Positions 7,919 through 14,869 of a stretch of DNA of 18,872 bases are shown in pieces. The stretch is taken from the NCBI GenBank assembly GCA_964567545.1, contig CAZMNB010000021.1, positions 1-18,872 on the forward strand, given 5' to 3'. The notes below the pieces were generated by a model. It saw only the letters and a list, made by a program, of their open reading frames with translations, was not told the origin of the DNA and did not search any database. A program made the position numbers and the translations under genes. Position 1 is the stretch's first letter; the number at the start of each line of letters is the position of its first letter. This DNA is from UBA7398 sp964567545. GTDB lineage: Bacteria > Actinomycetota > Actinomycetes > Nanopelagicales > Nanopelagicaceae.

Positions 7919-9718
7919 CTAGTTAGCGCTACTTACTTTGGACCGTAGCTTTTCTAGTTCAACGCCCATTTCGCTCGGCAATTTCGGACCGATGGTCTTA
8001 AACCATTCATCAATCAGCGGCAATTCATTCTGCCACTCTGATGCATCAACGCGCACTGCGGCTGCTAGATCCGCAGAAGTTACATCTAAGCCATCAACAT
8101 CAATCGCACCTGGGCTTGGCGCAAAGCCAAGTGGTGTTTCGATGGCACCGGCATCTCCTTCAATTCTTTCAATTGCCCATTTAAGAATTCTAGAATTTTC
8201 GCCGTACCCTGGCCATAAGAATTTTCCACCATCTCCTCGGCGGAACCAATTTACATAAAAAATCTTTGGTAATTTATCTGGGGAACTCTTTTTTCCAATT
8301 CCGATCCAATGTTTCAAATAATCGCCAACGTGATAACCAATGAATGGCAGCATTGCAAATGGATCGCGGCGGACTACTCCAACTTGACCAGTTGCAGCCG
8401 CGGTGGTTTCGGAAGACAAAGTTGCACCCATGAATACACCGTGGTTCCAATCACGTGATTGCATAATTAGCGGAATTGTTGTTTTCCGTCGACCGCCAAA
8501 AAATATTGCGGAAATTGGAACACCAGTTGGACTCTCCCATTCCGGTGCAATGATTGGACATTGCGCAGCCGGAGTGCAAAACCTTGAATTTGCGTGTGAC
8601 GAAAGTTCACCGCTTTCCGGTCTCCAACTTTGACGTTTCCAATCCGTTAAATGCGCTGGCGGAGTTTCGGTCATACCTTCCCACCAAATATCGCCATCAT
8701 CAGTTAGCGCCACATTCGTAAAGATCGAGTTTCCTTTTTCAATAGTGCGCATTGCGTTGGCATTTGTGCCCCAGCCCGTTCCAGGTGCAACGCCAAAGAA
8801 GCCGAACTCCGGGTTGGTTGCATATAAACGACCATCATCACCAAACCGCATCCAGGCAATATCATCGCCGAGAGTTTCAACTTTCCAACCTTTAATAGTT
8901 GGATCCAACATCGCGAGGTTAGTCTTTCCGCAAGCAGATGGAAATGCTGCAGCTACATAATGAACTTTTCCACTTGGCGGTGTTAATTTTAAAATTAACA
9001 TATGTTCTGCAAGCCAGCCTTCATCGCGACCCATTACAGATGCGATTCGTAGTGAATAACATTTCTTACCCAATAGTGCGTTTCCACCATAGCCAGAGCC
9101 AAATGACCAAATAGTGCGCTCTTCTGGGAATTGCACAATGTATTTAGTTTGATTACACGGCCAAGGCACATCTTTTTCTCCGACAGAAAGAGGTGCACCA
9201 ACCGAATGTAATGCTTTTACAAAATGTCCATCAGTTCCTAACGCATTTAACGATGCGGTACCCATTCTTGCCATGATTCGCATTGAAACCACAACATATG
9301 CGCTATCGGTAATTTGCACGCCAAACATCGGGTTCTTTGAATTTATTGGTCCCATACAAAATGGAATTACATACATAGTACGACCACGCATTGCGCCACG
9401 ATATAAATCGCACATAATATTTTTCATAGCGCTTGGGTCCATCCAATTATTTGTTGGACCGGCATCTGATTCATCTACTGAACAGATATATGTTCGATCT
9501 TCGACTCGAGCTACATCGGTTGGATCTGATGCACACCAAAAAGAGTTAGGTTTTTTCTTTAATGGAATAAGCGTTCCTGCCGTTACCAACTCGCTAGTGA
9601 ATCTTTTCCACTCAGAATCTGAGCCATCACAAATATATATTTGTTCAGGTTGGGTTAATTCAGCAACCTCTGAAATCCACGCAGATAAACCAGCATGTTT
9701 TAATTCCTGGATCTTCAT
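7919..9718 (-). CDS. pckG: Phosphoenolpyruvate carboxykinase (GTP)
   Basis: Interconverts oxaloacetate plus GTP with PEP, CO2 and GDP; the gateway to gluconeogenesis, or an anaplerotic step run in reverse. Numbering from the ATG at 9718 gives 599 residues, the normal size for the GTP class. Motifs include FWCASDPTDVARVEDRTYICS (60-80), SFGSGYGGNALLGKKC (205-220), the PEPCK P-loop FPSACGKTN (259-267) with the reactive Cys263, TLGDDIAWM (metal and nucleotide region, 282-290), FFGGRRKTTIPL and NWFRRGDGGKFLWPGYGENSRILKW. The frame is open for a further 42 codons upstream to 9844, but that extension does not look like PEPCK. The ATG is chosen because GGGGAGG sits four bases before it. It is transcribed divergently from the amino-acid ABC transporter genes, with a palindrome 24 bases upstream of the start. 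Very secure. Confidence 0.97.
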   Translation of the reverse strand: MKIQELKHAGLSAWISEVAELTQPEQIYICDGSDSEWKRFTSELVTAGTLIPLKKKPNSFWCASDPTDVARVEDRTYICSVDESDAGPTNNWMDPSAMKNIMCDLYRGAMRGRTMYVIPFCMGPINSKNPMFGVQITDSAYVVVSMRIMARMGTASLNALGTDGHFVKALHSVGAPLSVGEKDVPWPCNQTKYIVQFPEERTIWSFGSGYGGNALLGKKCYSLRIASVMGRDEGWLAEHMLILKLTPPSGKVHYVAAAFPSACGKTNLAMLDPTIKGWKVETLGDDIAWMRFGDDGRLYATNPEFGFFGVAPGTGWGTNANAMRTIEKGNSIFTNVALTDDGDIWWEGMTETPPAHLTDWKRQSWRPESGELSSHANSRFCTPAAQCPIIAPEWESPTGVPISAIFFGGRRKTTIPLIMQSRDWNHGVFMGATLSSETTAAATGQVGVVRRDPFAMLPFIGYHVGDYLKHWIGIGKKSSPDKLPKIFYVNWFRRGDGGKFLWPGYGENSRILKWAIERIEGDAGAIETPLGFAPSPGAIDVDGLDVTSADLAAAVRVDASEWQNELPLIDEWFKTIGPKLPSEMGVELEKLRSKVSSAN

Positions 9719-9722
9719 TGAT

Positions 9723-9729
9723 CCTCCCC
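9723..9729 (-). promoter_or_regulatory. Ribosome-binding site that fixes the pckG start
   Basis: GGGGAGG on the minus strand, four bases before the ATG at 9718. It is among the strongest Shine-Dalgarno matches in the window and decides against the longer open frame starting near 9844. Confidence 0.75.
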
Positions 9730-9741
9730 GCCTTATAACGG

Positions 9742-9756
9742 AAGAGTAATACTCTT
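9742..9756. promoter_or_regulatory. 15-bp perfect palindrome upstream of pckG, possible operator
   Basis: AAGAGTA-A-TACTCTT has 7-bp arms around one central base and lies 24 bases upstream of the pckG ATG in the divergent pckG/transporter gap. On DNA it could be an operator for a dimeric repressor controlling pckG. As RNA a one-base loop would not close well, so a DNA site fits better. No regulator gene is adjacent, and a 15-bp palindrome can occur by chance in AT-rich DNA. Confidence 0.4.
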
Positions 9757-9789
9757 GGATTACTTCGACGCGGTTTAAATTGTTTACTC

Positions 9790-9797
9790 GGTCACAA
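9790..9797 (-). repeat. TTGTGACC repeat, copy 1, in the divergent pckG/transporter gap
   Basis: Reads GGTCACAA on the plus strand and TTGTGACC on the minus strand. It recurs in the same orientation 49 bases to the right. TGTGA is also the half-site of CRP/GlxR-type sites, but no paired TCACA at the right distance is seen, so only the repeat itself is supported. Confidence 0.35.
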
Positions 9798-9825
9798 GTT
9801 GCTGAAATCGGATCACCCGGAGGTA

Positions 9826-9854
9826 TTGCGGTTCGGCAGGTCACAAATTAGGCT
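9826..9854 (+). promoter_or_regulatory. Candidate promoter for the amino-acid ABC transporter operon
   Basis: TTGCGG (9826-9831), a 17-base spacer, then TAGGCT (9849-9854), which fits the actinobacterial housekeeping pattern TTGnnn / TAnnnT. A start of transcription near 9861 would leave a leader of about 25 bases containing the GGGGG ribosome-binding site at 9876-9880. The second TTGTGACC repeat (9839-9846) falls in the spacer, so a protein bound there would affect initiation. Confidence 0.5.
9839..9846 (-). repeat. TTGTGACC repeat, copy 2, inside the transporter promoter spacer
   Basis: Same eight bases and orientation as at 9790-9797. It lies between the proposed -35 and -10 of the plus-strand transporter promoter. 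Chance recurrence of an 8-mer within about 50 bases is possible but not common. Confidence 0.35.
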
Positions 9855-9886
9855 CACCCAATCAATTACCTACATGGGGGTACAAA

Positions 9887-10735
9887 ATGAATAAGAAAAA
9901 GTTTTCAATTCTCGCGCTACTAGCGCTCTCGGCAATGGTGCTAACTGGCTGCGCAAAGTCTGAAACTTCAAGCGAAACGGCATCGGCCTCCTGCGCCAAA
10001 GCTGACCTTCAGACTTTAACGTCAGGCAAATTAACTATTGCGACTGGCCAACCCGCCTATTACCCATGGGTTATTGATGATAAACCTGAAACTGGGAATG
10101 GTTTCGAAGCTGCAGTTGCATATGCCGTAGCTAAGCAACTCGGGTATACAAACGATGAAGTTGTATGGGTTCGCACAACTTTTGATGGCGCAGTTGCACC
10201 TGGTGCTAAAACTTTCGATTTCAATTTGCAACAATTCTCAATTACCGATGAACGAAAAGTTGCAGTCGATTTTTCATCTCCTTACTACACGGCACCTCAA
10301 GCAATCGTTTCCTTTGCCGGAAGCAAAATTGAAGGAAAAACTTCTTTCGCAGATTTGAAAGGCGCAAAGTTAGGTGCTGCTGTCGGTACAACTTCACTTG
10401 ATGCAATTTCAACGCAAATCGGTGGGACACCGCAAGTATTTAACGACAATGCTGCTGCAGTATCTGCCCTAAAGAATAAGCAAATTGATGGATTAGTTGT
10501 TGATCTTCCAACTGCATTCTATCTTTCTGGCGTCGAAATTCCTAAGGGAATTATCGTTGGGCAACTTCCGTCAAGCGGTGTTGGTGATCATTTTGGACTT
10601 TTGCTTGCAAAAGATAGCCCACTTACCGCATGTGTGACTGGAGCTGTTGATGCGATCACTGCGGATGGAACGCTCGATGCGATAACCACAAAATGGTTAT
10701 CGACTGAAGCAGGCGCACCTGTAATCAAGGAATAG
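9887..10735 (+). CDS. Amino-acid ABC transporter substrate-binding lipoprotein (family 3)
   Basis: Extracellular solute receptor of a polar-amino-acid importer, anchored to the outer face of the membrane by a lipid. Of its 282 residues, the N-terminus is a lipoprotein signal: positive MNKKK, a hydrophobic core, then the lipobox LTGC with Cys22 as the lipidated residue, followed by a Ser/Thr/Glu-rich linker. The mature part follows the PF00497 pattern: GKLTIATGQPAYYPWVIDDKPETGNGFEAAVAYAVAKQLGY, FNLQQFSITDERKVAVDFSSPYYTAPQAIV, LKGAKLGAAVGTTS, and a C-terminal LAKDSPLTACVTGAVDAITADGTLDAITTKWL. The start has GGGGG six bases before the ATG. It is the first gene of a compact operon with its permease and ATPase. 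Substrate cannot be read from sequence: a polar amino acid or derivative is likely, and the downstream reductases hint at something other than a plain nutrient. Confidence 0.92.
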   Translation: MNKKKFSILALLALSAMVLTGCAKSETSSETASASCAKADLQTLTSGKLTIATGQPAYYPWVIDDKPETGNGFEAAVAYAVAKQLGYTNDEVVWVRTTFDGAVAPGAKTFDFNLQQFSITDERKVAVDFSSPYYTAPQAIVSFAGSKIEGKTSFADLKGAKLGAAVGTTSLDAISTQIGGTPQVFNDNAAAVSALKNKQIDGLVVDLPTAFYLSGVEIPKGIIVGQLPSSGVGDHFGLLLAKDSPLTACVTGAVDAITADGTLDAITTKWLSTEAGAPVIKE

Positions 10736-10761
10736 TTTCGGGTTAAGGAAGTTTGGCGATC

Positions 10762-11622
10762 ATGGCATCTAATAGTTCATGGTCGCCAAGCTCTCGGGAA
10801 TTAGAGCGCCGCGCTACTAGACGTCGAATATCTAAGCGTCAGTTTTTAATAGCCACCATTTCTTCAATAATCGTAATCGGCACTTTACTAAGTGCAACAA
10901 TTACTTCGCCGGGCTGGGAAGTTGTAAAGAAAACCTTTTTTGATGTTGATTACGGCAAGGAAGTTTTGCCTACTGTAATTAGGGGACTCTGGCTTAATTT
11001 AAAACTAACCGTTATTGGCTCAATCTGCATTGGCGCTATTGCGCTCTCACTAGCAATTTTGAGAACTACTAAATCAGCTGCGCTCACACCATTTAGATTT
11101 CTTGCTGCGGCATACACCGACATTTTTCGCGGCGTGCCACTTTTATTAGTAATTCTCTTAGTTGGGTTTGGTGTTCCGGCACTTCAATTGCGTGCAATCA
11201 CTAGCAATGTAACAATTCTTGGCTCAATTGCGGTGATACTTACTTATTCAGCTTATGTTTCTGAAGTTATTCGCAGCGGAATCCTCTCTATCCATCCGAG
11301 TCAAAAAGCGGCGGCGAGATCGCTAGGTTTATCCGGAGCGCAGACCATGCGGTATGTAGTGTTGCCACAAGCATTACGCAGAGTCATCCCACCATTGTTA
11401 AATGATTTTGTTTCACTTTTAAAAGACACCGGCTTAGTTTCTATTTTAGGAGTAATTGATGCAATTAGAGCTGCCCAAATTAATAGCAGCAGGACTTTCA
11501 ATTACACACCATATGTAGTAGCAGCAATTCTTTTTCTTCTAATTACTATTCCCTTAACGAGGTATACCGATAAAGCAATACGCACTTCATATTCCAAGCA
11601 GAGCGCTGAAGGCGCAATTTGA
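10762..11622 (+). CDS. Amino-acid ABC transporter permease (HisM/GlnP family)
   Basis: Membrane-spanning subunit of the importer. After a basic cytoplasmic N-terminus (RELERRATRRRISKRQ) there is a first hydrophobic segment, then the transporter core beginning LPTVIRGLWLNLKLTVIGSICIGAIALSLAIL, the family hallmark YTDIFRGVPLLLVILLVGFG, and the EAA loop SEVIRSGILSIHPSQKAAARSLGLSGAQTMRYVVLPQALRRVIPPLLNDFVSLLKDTGLVS, which docks the ATPase. The start is ambiguous: an ATG at 10762 (used here) with AAGGAAG ten bases upstream, or a TTG at 10753 very close to that same AAGGAAG. Both give about 287-289 residues. It follows the binding protein by 26 bases and its TGA overlaps the ATG of the next gene by one base, so the three are surely one operon. 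Confidence 0.93.
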   Translation: MASNSSWSPSSRELERRATRRRISKRQFLIATISSIIVIGTLLSATITSPGWEVVKKTFFDVDYGKEVLPTVIRGLWLNLKLTVIGSICIGAIALSLAILRTTKSAALTPFRFLAAAYTDIFRGVPLLLVILLVGFGVPALQLRAITSNVTILGSIAVILTYSAYVSEVIRSGILSIHPSQKAAARSLGLSGAQTMRYVVLPQALRRVIPPLLNDFVSLLKDTGLVSILGVIDAIRAAQINSSRTFNYTPYVVAAILFLLITIPLTRYTDKAIRTSYSKQSAEGAI

Positions 11623-12368
11623 TGCAACCAGTTCTAGCCCTTAAGAATTTACGGAAATCATTTGGTGCCGAACTAGTAATCGATGATTTATCGTTGGAAG
11701 TTCCGGTTCATACTGCAACCGTTCTGATTGGCGCATCGGGATCTGGAAAATCTACACTTCTTCGCTGTATAAACCTTTTGGAAACTATAGATGATGGCGC
11801 TATTTTTCTAGATGGAATCGAGATTTCGGATCCGGAGATTGACCCAGATGAGGTTCGACGAAAACTAGGGATGGTTTTCCAATCCTTTAATTTATTTCCA
11901 CATATGACGGTTCGTGAAAATATTGCGCTTTCCCCACTAAAAGTGCATAAAAAATCTAATGAAGAAGCCATTGAAATTTCAAATCAACTTTTAAAGCGTT
12001 TTGACTTATTGGATAAAGCTGAGCAATACCCAGATCGATTAAGCGGTGGACAACAACAACGTGTTGCAATTATTCGATCGCTCGCAGTTAACCCAAGACT
12101 CTTATTGTTGGACGAAGTAACTTCTGCGCTTGACCCAGTCTTAGTTAATGAAGTGTTAAGCATTGTGCGCGATTTAAAGAGCGATGGCATGACTATGGTG
12201 CTTGCCACACATGAAATGGGTTTTGCCACACAAGTTGCAGATCAAGTTTGTTACTTGGAATCCGGCATGATTATAGAACGTGGCACGCCTAACGAAGTTA
12301 TTGGTAATCCAAGTAATCCCAAGACTAAAGATTTTCTTAAACGAGTTCATCAAGCTGGACGACTTTAA
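11622..12368 (+). CDS. Amino-acid ABC transporter ATP-binding protein (GlnQ/HisP family)
   Basis: Cytosolic ATPase that powers the importer. The 248 residues carry Walker A GASGSGKST (37-45), Q-loop Gln87 in VFQSFNLFPHMTVRENI, the ABC signature LSGGQQQR (140-147), Walker B LLLLDE ending at catalytic Glu165, and the switch His197 in ATHEMG. VFQSFNLFPHMTVRENI and THEMGFA are typical of the polar-amino-acid subfamily. A small deviation is DEVTSALDP where nearly all relatives have DEPTSALDP. The ATG at 11622 overlaps the permease stop as TGATG; a TTG one codon earlier is possible. The next gene starts 15 bases downstream on the same strand, so the operon probably continues into the aldo/keto reductases. 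Confidence 0.95.
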   Translation: MQPVLALKNLRKSFGAELVIDDLSLEVPVHTATVLIGASGSGKSTLLRCINLLETIDDGAIFLDGIEISDPEIDPDEVRRKLGMVFQSFNLFPHMTVRENIALSPLKVHKKSNEEAIEISNQLLKRFDLLDKAEQYPDRLSGGQQQRVAIIRSLAVNPRLLLLDEVTSALDPVLVNEVLSIVRDLKSDGMTMVLATHEMGFATQVADQVCYLESGMIIERGTPNEVIGNPSNPKTKDFLKRVHQAGRL

Positions 12369-12383
12369 GGTACTCTCCCCGAC

Positions 12384-13832
12384 ATGGTCATTGAAAGATA
12401 TAAACTTGCACCTGGTTTAGAAATATCGCGAGCGGTTACCGGTTTATGGCAGATCGCTGATATGGAAAAAGGCGGAAAGACTCTAGATCCGGTTGCTACT
12501 TCCACATTTATGGCACCTTATGCAGATGCTGGGTTAAGTACTTTTGATATGGCTGATCATTATGGTTCGGCCGAAATAATTGCCGGCTATTTTAAAAAAA
12601 ATAACCCAAGTGGAAAATCCGCCACTATGTTAACTAAGTGGGTGCCTAAGCCTGGTCCAGTAACTCGTGAGCAAGTTCGTTCAGCAATTAAAGAGCGATG
12701 CGATCGCTTACAAACTGAAAAAATTGCATTACTGCAATATCACGCTTGGAACTTTGCAAATACATATTGGTTGGATGCGTTAATCTATTTACAGGAATTA
12801 AAAGCCGAGGGTTTAATCGGAGCAATTGGAACTACAAACTTTGATTCAGCGCATTTGCGCATAGCAAAATCTAGTGGCGTTGATTTGGTATCAAATCAAA
12901 TTTCGTATTCATTGATTGATCAACGCGGTGGTGGAAAGATGGCGGATTACTGTGCCGAAAATGGAATTGCAATTTTGGCCTACGGGACTTTATGTGGTGG
13001 TTTTCTTTCCAGTAAATGGCTAGGAATAGCTGAGCCACCCGCCGATAGTTTAAGTAACTGGTCCTTAATGAAGTACAAACGGTTTATTGACGCTGCTGGG
13101 GGTTGGGAAAAATTTCAAAACGTTCTGCGAACCCTAGATAAAGTCAGCAAGGAAACCAATCGCTCGATTTCAACAATTGCCAGCAAATATCAACTTGGAC
13201 AAAAAGCGGTAGGTGCAGTAATTATTGGCGCGCGACTTGGCGAAAATGCACATATTAATGATGCCGCTTCGCTCTTCACATTTGAACTTTCCGATACCCA
13301 AAGCAGCGAAATTTCAAAAGCGCTTGCTGAACTTTCACCAATTCCAGGTGATTGCGGCGATGAATATCGAAAGCCACCTTATTTAACCGCATCTGGCGAT
13401 TTGAGCCATCACTTAGAAGATTTCCCACCAGTATATAAAGCGATTAAATCCGCTGGCGTCACTCGAATTGATTCTGGCACCACTTGGGAAATTCTAGCTG
13501 GGTATTCTCGTGCGGTTAGGATTGAAAATCGAGTTTTAGTATCAGGCACAACTGCTACTCATGGCGCGTTAGCAATCGGTGTAAATGACCCAATTGCACA
13601 AACCCATTTTGTTATAGATAAAATTGAGGCATCGCTCGAATCATTAGGTGCAAAACTTACCGATGTAGTGCGTTCTCGAATCTATATAAGTGAAATGAAA
13701 AATTGGGAAGCCATTTCTAGAGTCCATGGTGAAAGATTTGCCGATATTCGCCCTGCTAATACCATGGTTGAAGCAAAATTAATCGGTAATGAATACTTAG
13801 TTGAGATTGAAGTTGAAGCGGTAATCCAATGA
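12384..13832 (+). CDS. Aldo/keto reductase fused to a RidA-like domain
   Basis: Two-domain protein of 482 residues, cytosolic as far as can be seen. Residues 1 to about 315 are an aldo/keto reductase (NAD(P)H-dependent carbonyl reduction) with the catalytic tetrad Asp55 (FDMADHYG), Tyr60, Lys85 (LTKWVP) and His120 (LQYHAW), GAIGTTNFD at 147-154 and the cofactor-binding VIIGARLGENAHIND at 279-293. Residues about 355-482 match the RidA/YjgF/UK114 fold: SGTTWEILAGYSRAVRIENRVLVSGTTA, DPIAQTHFVIDKIEASLESLGAKLTDVVRSRIYI, DIRPANTMVEAKLI and VEIEVEAV. In enamine/imine deaminases of the RidA subfamily an Arg follows the PA of that motif (PARS); here it is Asn459, so classic deaminase activity is doubtful. 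A linker (about 315-350) carries an unexplained PGDCGDEYRKPPYLTASGDLSHH stretch. Start is the ATG 15 bases after the ATPase gene, without a clear ribosome-binding site. The next gene overlaps by ATGA. Substrate unknown. Confidence 0.9.
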   Translation: MVIERYKLAPGLEISRAVTGLWQIADMEKGGKTLDPVATSTFMAPYADAGLSTFDMADHYGSAEIIAGYFKKNNPSGKSATMLTKWVPKPGPVTREQVRSAIKERCDRLQTEKIALLQYHAWNFANTYWLDALIYLQELKAEGLIGAIGTTNFDSAHLRIAKSSGVDLVSNQISYSLIDQRGGGKMADYCAENGIAILAYGTLCGGFLSSKWLGIAEPPADSLSNWSLMKYKRFIDAAGGWEKFQNVLRTLDKVSKETNRSISTIASKYQLGQKAVGAVIIGARLGENAHINDAASLFTFELSDTQSSEISKALAELSPIPGDCGDEYRKPPYLTASGDLSHHLEDFPPVYKAIKSAGVTRIDSGTTWEILAGYSRAVRIENRVLVSGTTATHGALAIGVNDPIAQTHFVIDKIEASLESLGAKLTDVVRSRIYISEMKNWEAISRVHGERFADIRPANTMVEAKLIGNEYLVEIEVEAVIQ

Positions 13833-14869
13833 TTAAGCGCGAATTAACTCCTGGTTATGAGATTGCACCAGTTATTAAAGGCGGATGGCAATTAAGTTCT
13901 GGACATTCTTTAGATCGGAAAATAACAGAAGATCAAGCCGTATCCGATACCGTCGCATTTATAGAAGCGGGAATTACAACTTTAGATTTTGGTGATATTT
14001 ATACTGGGGTCGAAGAGATAATTGGTAAAGCGCTCTCAAATTTAACGGCTAAGAAAGGCGCTAGTGCGCGCGATCAGATTCAATTACATACCAAATATGT
14101 ACCAAACGAGAAGTTTCTAAGCAATTTCGATAGACGTGATGTCAGCACCATTGTAAATCGCTCACTTTCTAGGTTAGGTGTGGATCAAGTAGATATTGTC
14201 CAACTCCATTGGTGGAAGTACGAAGATCGCCATTATTTAGATGCCATGGAAGAACTATTTAAATTAAAGGAAGTTGGCAAAATTAGGCATATCGGCATCA
14301 CAAATTTTGATGTTGAACGATTGAAGGAAATGGTCGCGGCTGGATTTACTCCGGCGAGTCATCAAATTCAATATTCGATTTTGGATCGTCGCGCTGAAGC
14401 GGGCATGACGGAATTTTGCATCGAGCACGGAATAGGAATTCTATGTTATGGAACAGTTGCAGGCGGATTTTTCTCCGAGAAATTCTTAAGTAAGCCAGAA
14501 CCATCATCTGTAGAAACCCGATCAAATGTTAAATACCAATTGATTATTGATGAATTCGGTGGTTGGGATTTGTTCCAAGAACTTCTAAATGTATTAAACA
14601 AAATTGCAATTTCGCACCAAACTGATATTGGCACCGCCGCATCCGCGTGGGTTCTTAATCGTCCAGCAGTCAAAGCGGTAATTGTTGGAGCCCGAAACAT
14701 TTCGCATATGAATTCAAATTTGAAAATTCCTACCATCAAATTTACCCCCGATGAATTATCAGGTATCGATGAAGTTCTGAAAAGGTCAAAAGGACCAAAT
14801 GGTCCGGTTTATCATCTAGAGCGCTATTTTGATAAACATCGAAACATTATGCATACCAACAATAACTAA
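13829..14869 (+). CDS. Aldo/keto reductase, paralogue of the preceding gene's N-terminal half
   Basis: Single-domain NAD(P)H-dependent oxidoreductase of 346 residues. The catalytic tetrad is complete: Asp53 and Tyr58 (LDFGDIYTG), Lys89 (HTKYVP) and His127 (VQLHWWK). GKIRHIGITNFDVERL, SHQIQYSILDRRAEAGMTEFCIEHGIGILCYGTVAGGFFSEKFL and KAVIVGARNISHMNSNL align along the whole length with the reductase half of the upstream gene (which has NQISYSLIDQRGGGKMADYCAENGIAILAYGTLCGGFLSSKWL), so the two are related and probably arose by duplication, then diverged. It lacks the RidA part; its C-terminus ends GPNGPVYHLERYFDKHRN. It starts on the ATGA overlap with the upstream stop, so it is translationally coupled. 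Its stop codon overlaps the stop of the convergent minus-strand gene. Reaction partners are unknown; the two reductases may act on related carbonyls. Confidence 0.93.
   Translation: MIKRELTPGYEIAPVIKGGWQLSSGHSLDRKITEDQAVSDTVAFIEAGITTLDFGDIYTGVEEIIGKALSNLTAKKGASARDQIQLHTKYVPNEKFLSNFDRRDVSTIVNRSLSRLGVDQVDIVQLHWWKYEDRHYLDAMEELFKLKEVGKIRHIGITNFDVERLKEMVAAGFTPASHQIQYSILDRRAEAGMTEFCIEHGIGILCYGTVAGGFFSEKFLSKPEPSSVETRSNVKYQLIIDEFGGWDLFQELLNVLNKIAISHQTDIGTAASAWVLNRPAVKAVIVGARNISHMNSNLKIPTIKFTPDELSGIDEVLKRSKGPNGPVYHLERYFDKHRNIMHTNNN

Noticed and set aside
9719..9844. Upstream extension of pckG by 42 codons to about 9844
   Set aside because: The extension does not resemble PEPCK, runs into the divergent promoter region, and the ATG at 9718 has a strong ribosome-binding site and gives the normal family length.
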